Below, one piece after another: positions 1 to 5,500 of a stretch of DNA of 7,653 nucleotides. The first letter of the stretch is position 1. Every line of letters starts with the position of its first letter. The stretch is from Lachnospiraceae bacterium. GTDB taxonomy: Bacteria > Bacillota > Clostridia > Lachnospirales > Lachnospiraceae. Made by a program: the position numbers and the translations under genes. A model generated the notes under the pieces. It saw nothing but the letters and a program-made list of their open reading frames with translations. It was not told the DNA's origin and searched no databases. The DNA lies in the NCBI GenBank assembly GCA_022798035.1, contig JAAWLS010000108.1:1-7653 (forward strand). Reading direction: 5' to 3'.

Positions 1-650
1 TCATTTGTCTTTAATGCAGACTCAAACAGGGAGCGGATGAAGTCCATCATCTCATCATAAAATCCTCTGAAATACGCATTTTCCAGCGGAACATCATACT
101 CATCTATCAGAATAATCGTCTTCTTCCCGAATGCCTGATACAGACATTTACTCAAAAACTTCAGAGCTCCTGAATACTCGCCATATTCTGCCTTTCCACT
201 TGCTAACTTCCGAAACATATTTTTATCGCTATCATCTACTCTGTCACTCTCCAGCACATATTTGTGCCGTTGAAATTCTTCTGCAAGCTCATTTTTCATC
301 TTACTATAGGAGGACCCAAAATTAGACTGTTTGGCTGACTTCAGAGTCAGATTGATAACGGGATATCTGCCCATGTTTTCCGTATATTCCTCACCGGCAT
401 TTGCAATTTTTAAATCTTGGAAAAGCTCTCTGTTCTTCCGATTTTGTTCCGCATTTCCAGTATCTTCGAAGAAATACCGAAGCATACTCAGGTTCAAGGT
501 CTTTCCAAAACGTCTGGGGCGGGTAAATAAATTTACTTCTCCTTTTAAGTCCATCAGGTCTTTTATCAACATGGTCTTATCTACATAATAATACCCTTCT
601 TCTACTACTTTTTCGAAATTATCAACGCCTATCGGCAGCGGTTTTTTCAT
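1..650 (-). CDS. AAA-ATPase-like / DUF1703 protein, C-terminus cut by window edge
   Basis: Reading the minus strand from the ATG at 650 gives 216 codons without a stop up to the left edge, so the C-terminal part is missing. The N-terminus (MKKPLPIGVDNFEKVVEEGY, then YYVDKT) is typical of the AAA-ATPase-like family that usually carries a C-terminal PD-(D/E)XK nuclease-like domain (DUF1703). Visible motifs are a degenerate Walker A, RPRRFGKT (residues 44-51), and a Walker B, TIILIDEYD (178-186). Members are commonly about 500-560 residues, so over half is probably outside the window, including any nuclease domain. A good Shine-Dalgarno (GGAGG, 7 bases before ATG) supports this start. It begins 42 bases after topB with no convincing terminator or promoter between, so it may be read through from topB. 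The family has no well-established function; nucleotide binding is inferred from the motifs. Family assignment is confident, role is not. Confidence 0.9.
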   Translation of the reverse strand, partial: MKKPLPIGVDNFEKVVEEGYYYVDKTMLIKDLMDLKGEVNLFTRPRRFGKTLNLSMLRYFFEDTGNAEQNRKNRELFQDLKIANAGEEYTENMGRYPVINLTLKSAKQSNFGSSYSKMKNELAEEFQRHKYVLESDRVDDSDKNMFRKLASGKAEYGEYSGALKFLSKCLYQAFGKKTIILIDEYDVPLENAYFRGFYDEMMDFIRSLFESALKTN

Positions 651-692
651 CCTCACACCTCCATCACCCATGCCAGCTCCATTGGGGCTCTT

Positions 693-2915
693 TTACTGTA
701 ATTTTATTTTTGCAAATGCCTCTGCAAATGCATTGTTTACAGGTTCCTTTGCCTCCTGTTTCATCTTGTTCATATATTTATTCACATCTTTTTTAGAGAC
801 TCCTCCGCCGCTTTCTTTCTTCCTTTTTTCAAAAGCCGAGAGCTTCTCCCGATAGCCGCAGACACAGACAAACCGCTGATTGTCTCCCTCTCCCACCAAT
901 TCCATTTTCTTATGGCACTGAGGGCAGCGTGCATTGGTAACTCTGGAAAGGTTTTTCCGATAACCGCATTCCCTGTCCTGGCACACCAGCATCCTCCCGT
1001 TTTTGTGGTTTACTTCCAGCAGCAGTTTTCCGCAGTCCGGACACTTCTTTCCTGTCAGATTATCGTGCCGGTACGTCTTGGAGGAAGCCGCAATGTCTTT
1101 CACAATATCCACCGTATAATTTCGGATTTTGGCCTCAAAGTCCTTCTTCTTTGCCTTTCCTTTTGCAATATCCGCAAGCTCCTGCTCCCATTTCGCCGTC
1201 AGTTCCGGGGACGTCAGACCCTGAGGCGCCAGCTCTAATACCTGTCTGCCTTTTGAGGTCAGGTGAATACTCTGCTCTTTTTTCTCTATCATAAAGCTGT
1301 TGAAAAGTTTCTCAATAATATCCGCCCGGGTGGCAACAGTTCCAAGGCCTCCCGTCTCACCCAAAGTTTTTTTCAATCCCTGGTCCGAGCTCTCCATATA
1401 CTTTACCGGATTTTCCATAGCCGCCAGAAGAGTTGCCTCCGTAAAAGGTGCAGGCGGCTTTGTCTGTCCCTCTGTAATCCTTCCTTCTTCAAACAGAATT
1501 TTCTGTCCCTCTGTAAATTCCGGCATACTTTCCTGAAATTTCAGAGCGTCATTTTCCCTCTTTTCATATGCCGCATCCTCCTGGAAATCTTCATAAGCTG
1601 TCTGTCCGCCGATTGTTCTGATTTCCTGCCAGCCGGGTTCTCTGATTACTCTGCCCTTTGCAGTAAAATGTTCTCCTTCACAGAAAACTGCCACCTCCGT
1701 CTGCTCATACTCACAGGGAGGCAGCAACACAGCCAGAAACCGTGAAACCACCAGTTCATAAATTTTCCGCTCTCCATATTCCAAATCCCTGAGACTGACA
1801 CTCTGTTCCGTTGGAATGATGGCATGGTGGTCCGATACTTTCTTGTCATTTACAAAAGATGCATTTCCTCTGATAGGAGATTTCAGCAGCCTGCTGCAAA
1901 CAGGCCCATAATCGCCGCCCCGGCAGGCCTTCACCCGCTCCGGCAGCGTCTCCACAATATCCTGGGTGAGATATCTGGAATCAGTTCTGGGATAAGTCAC
2001 CACTTTATAGTGTTCATACAAACGCTGCATATAATTAAGTGTCTGTTTGGCGGAAAATCCAAACAGGCTGTTGGCATCCTGCTGAAGAGAAGTCAAATCA
2101 TACAATAGAGGAGCATAAGACTTCTGCTGTTTCTTTTTCACCTCTTCCACCACGCCAGAGCCGTTTGTCACACTTTCTTTTACCTTTTTAATTTCTTCCT
2201 CAGAATACGTGGCGGCGCTGTTATTTTTTGATTTCCAGCTCCAGAAAATTCCGCCTCCTTTTACTTTTAAGCCGTAGTATGTCTTTGGCTTAAATCCTTT
2301 GATTTGAGCTTCCCGTTTCGCAATCATGGCAAGGGTGGGCGTCTGGACTCTTCCGCAGGAAAGCTGAGCATTGTGCTTTACCGTCAATGCACGTGTAGCG
2401 TTCAATCCTACCAGCCAGTCCGCCTCCGCCCGTGCTACAGCCGCTTCGTACAGATTCCGATACTCTTTTGCATCCCTCAAATTTGCAAACCCCTGCCGAA
2501 TAGCCTTATCCGTCACGGAAGAAATCCACAGCCGTTTCATGGGCTTGCGCACTCCGGCTTTCTGAATAATCCACCGGGCCACCAGTTCACCTTCCCGTCC
2601 GGCGTCTGTGGCAATAATAATCTCTCCCACATCTTTCCGGTACATCTGGGTCTTGACAGCCTGATACTGTTTTCCGGTTTTTTTAATCACCTGAATTTCC
2701 AGTTTTTCCGGCAGCATGGGCAATGTCTCCATTTTCCAGACCTTCCACTGTTCTCCGTAGCTTTCCGGGTCAGAGAGTTCCACCAAATGTCCCAAAGCCC
2801 AGGTCACAATGTAATCTTTTCCTTCCAGAAAACCATTGCCGCCTTTTTTACAGTCCAGCACTCTGGCAATGTCCCGGCCCACGCTTGGCTTTTCCGCTAT
2901 CACTAATGATTTCAT
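693..2915 (-). CDS. topB: DNA topoisomerase III (type IA)
   Basis: A 740-residue type IA topoisomerase, close to the length of Bacillus subtilis TopB. It cuts and passes single DNA strands through a 5'-phosphotyrosine link, relaxing negative supercoils and decatenating recombination or replication intermediates in the cytoplasm. Order seen: TOPRIM domain (IAEKPS with E8; TDAGREGE at 103-110), the type IA core (SCGRVQTPTL, 186-195), active-site tyrosine Y308 in TYPRTDSRYL, HHAIIPTE (363-370), GLGTVATRADIIEKL (523-537), two C-terminal four-cysteine zinc ribbons (C625/C628/C645/C650 and C664/C667/C684/C686), and a basic tail. In the TOPRIM DxD the second Asp is Gly (G106); from memory this occurs in many Firmicutes and Bacteroidetes TopB proteins and need not mean loss of activity. 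Start: ATG at 2915, only 4 bases after the stop of the upstream small gene and with a weak ribosome-binding site (GAGTGG), which suggests translational coupling. No hairpin-plus-T-run terminator follows the TAA. Confidence 0.97.
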   Translation of the reverse strand: MKSLVIAEKPSVGRDIARVLDCKKGGNGFLEGKDYIVTWALGHLVELSDPESYGEQWKVWKMETLPMLPEKLEIQVIKKTGKQYQAVKTQMYRKDVGEIIIATDAGREGELVARWIIQKAGVRKPMKRLWISSVTDKAIRQGFANLRDAKEYRNLYEAAVARAEADWLVGLNATRALTVKHNAQLSCGRVQTPTLAMIAKREAQIKGFKPKTYYGLKVKGGGIFWSWKSKNNSAATYSEEEIKKVKESVTNGSGVVEEVKKKQQKSYAPLLYDLTSLQQDANSLFGFSAKQTLNYMQRLYEHYKVVTYPRTDSRYLTQDIVETLPERVKACRGGDYGPVCSRLLKSPIRGNASFVNDKKVSDHHAIIPTEQSVSLRDLEYGERKIYELVVSRFLAVLLPPCEYEQTEVAVFCEGEHFTAKGRVIREPGWQEIRTIGGQTAYEDFQEDAAYEKRENDALKFQESMPEFTEGQKILFEEGRITEGQTKPPAPFTEATLLAAMENPVKYMESSDQGLKKTLGETGGLGTVATRADIIEKLFNSFMIEKKEQSIHLTSKGRQVLELAPQGLTSPELTAKWEQELADIAKGKAKKKDFEAKIRNYTVDIVKDIAASSKTYRHDNLTGKKCPDCGKLLLEVNHKNGRMLVCQDRECGYRKNLSRVTNARCPQCHKKMELVGEGDNQRFVCVCGYREKLSAFEKRKKESGGGVSKKDVNKYMNKMKQEAKEPVNNAFAEAFAKIKLQ

Positions 2916-2919
2916 TCTA

Positions 2920-3147
2920 TTACCACTCTTTCTTAATTTCTTTCCGGTTCACACCATATGTCTCACAAAATTCCTGCAAATCCTTTTCCCCCCGAATCAG
3001 CATAGCTTCCTCAAATTTTCCGTTTTCTCTGTGTTTAAACCCGGCCACCTGCTCTCCTGTACAGATACTGGCGCGGATAACCGGGCGATGGGTTTCGGGG
3101 TGATAGGCTTTTTGTTCTTCCTGCTTTTTCCGTTTTAATTTCCACAT
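2920..3147 (-). CDS. Small conserved-looking protein of unknown function (75 aa)
   Basis: A 75-residue protein I cannot assign to a characterised family. It has a very basic N-terminus (MWKLKRKKQEEQK), a central stretch with a cysteine, PVIRASICTGEQVAGFK (22-38), then a segment that looks like a beta strand (EEAMLIRG) and a charged helix-like C-terminus ending KKEW. There are only two cysteines (C29, C61), so no zinc ribbon is apparent, and there is no signal peptide or membrane segment. It sits 45 bases after the exonuclease and 4 bases before topB, in the same direction, with a GAGGGGAG ribosome-binding site about 10 bases before the ATG. The tight coupling to topB argues that it is a real gene. 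From memory, similar short proteins in Lachnospiraceae exist and sometimes carry doubtful enzyme names; a protein this short cannot be a Rossmann-fold dehydrogenase. A role with the exonuclease or topoisomerase is inferred from position only. Confidence 0.8.
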   Translation of the reverse strand: MWKLKRKKQEEQKAYHPETHRPVIRASICTGEQVAGFKHRENGKFEEAMLIRGEKDLQEFCETYGVNRKEIKKEW

Positions 3148-3192
3148 TCTATACCGCTCCCCTCTGCTTCAGTTTCCTTGTAAATTTCTCTC

Positions 3193-3864
3193 TTACCGTT
3201 TTCTAGTACCTCGGCAGTTGGGAAAATTACTGCACCCGTAAAACTCTCCGTACTGTCCTCTGCGTTTTACCATTTCCGCTCCGCATTTTGGACAGTAAAC
3301 CTCCGGCTCCGTTTTCTTTCTCTCCTGCCAGACTTTTCCCAGTTCTTCATAACATTTCTGATTCATCACACAGTCATTCAATGCCCGGTGTGCCCCTTTT
3401 GTACTGATGTGAAAATGTTCTGCCACATCAGACAGTCTATGATGGGAAAGCTCCGTCAGGCACTGTCTGGACAGATACAGGGTATCAATATAGTCATTCT
3501 TAATTTCTGTTCCCAGAATATCCAGCGCATCTCTTCGGATAAACCCCAAGTCAAAAGTATGTATGTTGTGTCCCACCAGAATATCATCCCCAATAAATTC
3601 CAGAAAATCCGCCAAAGCATCTGCAATCTCCGGCGCGTCCTTTACCATCTCATCTGTGATTCCATTAACAGCCGTTGCCCCTCTTGGAATACGCCTTCCT
3701 GGATTGACAAGGGTACTATATTCTTCTGTCACTTGATGTCCCCGGACTTTTAATGCCGATATCTCTATAATTTCATCCAAATCCTGGCGAATTCCCGTGG
3801 TCTCCAAATCAAATACCACATAATCTTCCACATACTGGTTCAGACGTTTTCCTTTGTTTTTCAT
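3193..3864 (-). CDS. DnaQ/PolC-epsilon-type 3'-5' exonuclease with C-terminal topoisomerase-type zinc ribbon
   Basis: A 223-residue DEDDh exonuclease that should remove nucleotides from 3' ends using two metal ions. Residues 14-175 form the nuclease domain: Exo I motif VVFDLETTG (D19, E21), Exo II motif VGHNIHTFDLGFI (D105), and Exo III motif GAHRALNDC (H159, D164); all five catalytic residues are present. Residues 190-218 form a four-cysteine ribbon (C191, C194, C211, C217; YCPKCGAEMV... and GCSNFPNC) of the kind at the C-terminus of bacterial topoisomerase I (zf-C4_Topoisom). There is no polymerase domain, so this is a stand-alone processing nuclease, not PolC; repair or recombination is more likely than replicative proofreading. 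The start is well fixed: AGGAGG at 3873-3878 lies 8 bases before the ATG and a promoter lies directly upstream. It is the first gene of a probable operon with the 75-residue protein and topB. Whether RNA or DNA is the substrate cannot be read from sequence. Confidence 0.93.
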   Translation of the reverse strand: MKNKGKRLNQYVEDYVVFDLETTGIRQDLDEIIEISALKVRGHQVTEEYSTLVNPGRRIPRGATAVNGITDEMVKDAPEIADALADFLEFIGDDILVGHNIHTFDLGFIRRDALDILGTEIKNDYIDTLYLSRQCLTELSHHRLSDVAEHFHISTKGAHRALNDCVMNQKCYEELGKVWQERKKTEPEVYCPKCGAEMVKRRGQYGEFYGCSNFPNCRGTRKR

Positions 3865-3885
3865 TTTCTTTTCCTCCTACAGCAG

Positions 3886-3914
3886 ATTATAAAGGGGATT
3901 CTGGATATTTGCAA
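3886..3914 (-). promoter_or_regulatory. Sigma-A-type promoter of the exonuclease-topB operon
   Basis: On the minus strand a perfect -10 box TATAAT (3886-3891) lies 17 bases after a -35-like TTGCAA (3909-3914, 4 of 6 matches to TTGACA). The predicted start point, about 7 bases past the -10, falls at roughly 3879, next to the AGGAGG ribosome-binding site at 3873-3878. The mRNA leader would therefore be only about 15 bases. A better -35 word, TTGACA at 3930-3935, has no -10 at a workable distance and is probably chance. The promoter lies downstream of the acetyltransferase terminator, so it would make the left-hand operon independent. Confidence 0.7.
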
Positions 3915-3982
3915 GAATACAATTCCCGCTGTCAAAAACATGCTTCCATATGTATCAGGCAGGAAAGATTTTCTCCTTATCA

Positions 3983-4011
3983 GCTGCAGGCCCCTGCACC
4001 GCTTTTGCAGC
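3983..4011. repeat. Nested inverted repeats in the gap upstream of the exonuclease promoter
   Basis: GCTGCA (3983-3988) is the reverse complement of TGCAGC (4006-4011), and inside it TGCAGG (3985-3990) is the reverse complement of CCTGCA (3993-3998), two bases apart. The two pairings exclude each other in RNA. No T-run follows on the minus strand, so this is not an intrinsic terminator. It lies between the acetyltransferase terminator and the exonuclease promoter and could be an operator, part of a decayed element, or chance. Confidence 0.35.
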
Positions 4012-4035
4012 ATATTTCCTCTGCACAGAACTGAA

Positions 4036-4080
4036 CAGAAAAAGCGGGCAGAAACATGATTTATTCACATTTCTGCCCAC
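4036..4080 (-). terminator. Intrinsic terminator of the acetyltransferase gene
   Basis: On the minus strand GTGGGCAGAAATGTG (4080-4066) pairs with CATGTTTCTGCCCGC (4058-4044) in a 15-bp stem with three G-T wobbles around a 7-base loop. It is followed directly by TTTTTCTGTT. It begins 54 bases after the TAG of the acetyltransferase gene and separates that gene from the exonuclease promoter. Confidence 0.9.
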
Positions 4081-4134
4081 AAGCAATATAACATTTACAT
4101 TTTAGTTACACCATATCCCTGTGTAAGAGACACT

Positions 4135-4590
4135 CTATTTTTGAAAAAAATACATAAGATTCAGGCAGTCCGGAGCATCCTCGTCGATATATCCGGTATC
4201 CGTAAATCCTGCCTTCTCATAAACTCTGAGGGCTGCATCATCCCTTTTGTCGACGCAGACTTCCACGCAGTCATACTTTCCTTCTCCGGAAAGTTCTGAA
4301 AGAATCATCTCAAGCGCTTCCGTCCCCCAGCCCTGATTTTGAAAATTCCGGTCAATCATAAACTGCTGCAAATCATAACAGGCAGGTTCCTCATCCATAT
4401 CCTTTACAAGAGCAAGGCCTATCATCTGTCCCTCATGGGCGATTCCCAGCACTTTTGCCCTGCTGTCCCGATACACGTACCCTCTGGCGATAATTCCAAT
4501 GGGTCTGTCAAGAAAATCCTGCTGCTCCTCTCCTACAGAAAGCATTGCCGCTTCCATCCAGTTCTCTTCGTTTACCTCAACTAATTTCAT
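4135..4590 (-). CDS. GNAT-family N-acetyltransferase, resembling polyamine/small-molecule acetyltransferases
   Basis: A 151-residue single-domain GNAT protein, the usual size, expected to move an acetyl group from acetyl-CoA to an amine. The acetyl-CoA loop is in motif A, LQQFMIDRNFQNQGWGTEAL (74-93), with QNQGWG as the Q/RxxGxG/A signature. Motif B contains LRVYEKAGF (121-129), the usual L-x-x-Y-x-K-x-GF. The arrangement, an N-terminal V-N-E-E-N-W segment, VLGIAHEGQMIGLAL and an F-M-I-D-R-N-F-Q strand, recalls the BltD/PaiA spermine/spermidine acetyltransferases of Bacillus; that subfamily call is tentative, and antibiotic or other amine substrates are possible. There is no membrane or signal segment. 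The start is supported by GGAGG (4599-4603) 8 bases before the ATG. The gene is monocistronic: a terminator lies on each side. Its Shine-Dalgarno can be hidden in a leader hairpin (described separately), so translation may be regulated. Confidence 0.9.
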   Translation of the reverse strand: MKLVEVNEENWMEAAMLSVGEEQQDFLDRPIGIIARGYVYRDSRAKVLGIAHEGQMIGLALVKDMDEEPACYDLQQFMIDRNFQNQGWGTEALEMILSELSGEGKYDCVEVCVDKRDDAALRVYEKAGFTDTGYIDEDAPDCLNLMYFFQK

Positions 4591-4598
4591 GGTTCAAT

Positions 4599-4642
4599 CC
4601 TCCAAATTTTTTATTGGAGGGTCAAATTTTGCGTGCCCTCCA
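4599..4642 (-). promoter_or_regulatory. Candidate Shine-Dalgarno switch in the leader of the acetyltransferase mRNA
   Basis: Three short segments lie in order on the transcript: A, TGGAGGG (4642-4636); B, CCCTCCAA (4621-4614); C, TTGGAGG (4605-4599), which contains the gene's Shine-Dalgarno. B can pair with A over 7 perfect base pairs (14-base loop) or with C over 7 perfect base pairs (8-base loop), but not with both. The B:C form hides the ribosome-binding site; the A:B form frees it. This is what the sequence shows; regulation is inferred. No known riboswitch class was recognised. Confidence 0.5.
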
Positions 4643-4660
4643 TCCGCAGTTTAATCTCAT
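4622..4660 (-). CDS. Possible 12-residue leader peptide upstream of the acetyltransferase gene
   Basis: An ATG at 4660 opens a frame of 12 codons (MRLNCGWRARKI) ending in TGA at 4622-4624. It runs through segment A of the leader switch and stops on the base before segment B. A ribosome on it would disturb A and, at its stop codon, also B. The ribosome-binding site is poor (AGGACGGG about 8-10 bases upstream). A weak promoter candidate (TTGAAT at 4685-4690, TTTGAT at 4661-4666 preceded by TGA) would start transcription inside this frame and exclude it. Chance occurrence is quite possible. Confidence 0.2.
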   Translation of the reverse strand: MRLNCGWRARKI

Positions 4661-4699
4661 ATCAAATCACCCGTCCTTTCTCATATTCAATCCGGCAGG

Positions 4700-4756
4700 A
4701 AAGAAATTTCCCGTCCGCCGCAGGGCCCACATGCTGTGTCAACAGCAAATTTCTTT
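4700..4756 (-). other. Structured leader element with a 10-bp closing stem
   Basis: On the minus strand AAAGAAATTT (4756-4747) is a perfect reverse complement of AAATTTCTTT (4709-4700). Enclosed are a small hairpin, GCTGT-TGAC-ACAGC (4746-4733), and a GC-rich stretch with GGGCCC and CGGCGGACGGG. A long stem closing an inner hairpin plus a GC-rich arm is the shape of a folded RNA domain, but I do not recognise a riboswitch family. It lies after the upstream gene's terminator, so it is in the transcript only if the acetyltransferase promoter is near 4760-4775 or by readthrough; no good promoter was seen there. It could instead be a DNA operator. Confidence 0.35.
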
Positions 4757-4769
4757 ATAGAACCTGAGC

Positions 4770-4811
4770 ATAAAACAATAAGATTCGGGTGCCTTTGATA
4801 CACCCGAATCT
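4770..4811 (-). terminator. Intrinsic terminator of the alpha-galactosidase/membrane-protein unit
   Basis: On the minus strand AGATTCGGGTG (4811-4801) and CACCCGAATCT (4791-4781) form a perfect 11-bp stem with a 9-base loop, followed by the T-rich tail TATTGTTTTA (4780-4771). It starts 39 bases after the TGA of the membrane-protein gene. Confidence 0.93.
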
Positions 4812-4850
4812 CAGCAGCTAATAAATGTATATCACATTTTCTATCCTATT

Positions 4851-5492
4851 TCAAGTCTGCTCCTGCAAAGTTTTCTCAATCTTTGTGCGGAAAAACTGTA
4901 TTAAGGGACCGTTGAACATAGAATTCAACAGCGTACCCAGCCCCACCACCATCCAGACAGAGTTGCCGGAAGCCGCGCAGAACACGATGCCCACCACCAT
5001 CACAATCACATCGGAGCAGATTCTTCCATACCGAAACTGCATTTTCCCTTTTGAAAATTTCTCTATGATAAAAGCTACACTGTCATAGGGCGCAATTCCC
5101 ATCTCAGCAGCCATATACAGAGCCGCTCCCAGGGAGGCAAGGAGCAGTCCTATAGCCAGAAACAAAATCCGCAGGCCCAGATTCACAGAAATATGAATGA
5201 CATCTTCCATAAGCCAGCAGAGAAAATCTGCAATATATCCCACAAAAACCATGTTCACAATGGTGCCCAAGCCAATGCAGTTTCGAACGGTAAAAAACAC
5301 CAGAATCAACAGCACAATATTTACAATCAGCTGCCAGGTTCCAAATCCCATATGGATGAACTTGCTGACTCCAAGATTCATGCAGGTAAAGGGGTCTACC
5401 CCGAAACCTGACATGCGGAAAGAGGCCACGCAGATTCCAATCAAAAGGATTCCAACCAGCATGTAACACATCTTTTTTACTTTTATGTTCAT
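4851..5492 (-). CDS. YczE/YyaS/YitT-type multi-pass membrane protein (DUF6198-like)
   Basis: A 213-residue integral membrane protein with about six hydrophobic segments (roughly residues 9-25, 52-69, 75-97, 107-128, 160-174, 180-199) and a basic N-terminus. It shows the family's glycine-rich signatures: MSGFGVDPFT (27-36), GLGTIVNMVFVGYIADF (74-90), GIAPYDS (132-138) and GLGTLLNSMFNGPL (184-197). The first and third, and the second and fourth, match each other, so the protein looks like an internal duplication of about 100 residues. Relatives of Bacillus YczE have no firmly established biochemical role; transport is a guess. The start is supported by AGGTGG 4 bases before the ATG; this site overlaps the TAG of the alpha-galactosidase, 8 bases away, so the two are cotranscribed and perhaps translationally coupled. 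A strong terminator follows. Family call is confident, function unknown. Confidence 0.9.
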   Translation of the reverse strand: MNIKVKKMCYMLVGILLIGICVASFRMSGFGVDPFTCMNLGVSKFIHMGFGTWQLIVNIVLLILVFFTVRNCIGLGTIVNMVFVGYIADFLCWLMEDVIHISVNLGLRILFLAIGLLLASLGAALYMAAEMGIAPYDSVAFIIEKFSKGKMQFRYGRICSDVIVMVVGIVFCAASGNSVWMVVGLGTLLNSMFNGPLIQFFRTKIEKTLQEQT

Positions 5493-5500
5493 AATTCCAC

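Noticed and set aside
671..692. Possible terminator after topB (AGCCCC-AAT-GGAGCT)
   Set aside because: On the coding strand the stem has a C-A mismatch and no T-run follows, so it is not a credible intrinsic terminator; readthrough to the next gene is more likely.
2304..2906. A 200-codon open frame on the plus strand, and another of 160 codons at 1263-1745
   Set aside because: Both are antisense to conserved parts of topB (TOPRIM domain and C-terminal core) and show no recognisable protein features.
693..2915. topB as evidence of an integrative conjugative element
   Set aside because: TopB-like proteins occur on such elements, but no relaxase, mating-pair, integrase or attachment-site sequence is seen here, and the protein resembles the chromosomal Bacillus type.
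3930..3935. Consensus TTGACA upstream of the exonuclease gene
   Set aside because: No -10-like sequence occurs 16-19 bases downstream; the TTGCAA/TATAAT pair nearer the gene is a better promoter.
3958..4704. An 11-base direct repeat, GGCAGGAAAGA, at 3958-3968 and 4694-4704
   Set aside because: Two purine-rich copies about 740 bases apart with no further flanking similarity and no element between them resembling a mobile unit; chance is sufficient.
4737..4742. Consensus TTGACA upstream of the acetyltransferase gene
   Set aside because: The expected -10 position is GGCGGA, far from TATAAT; the word is also the loop of a small hairpin.
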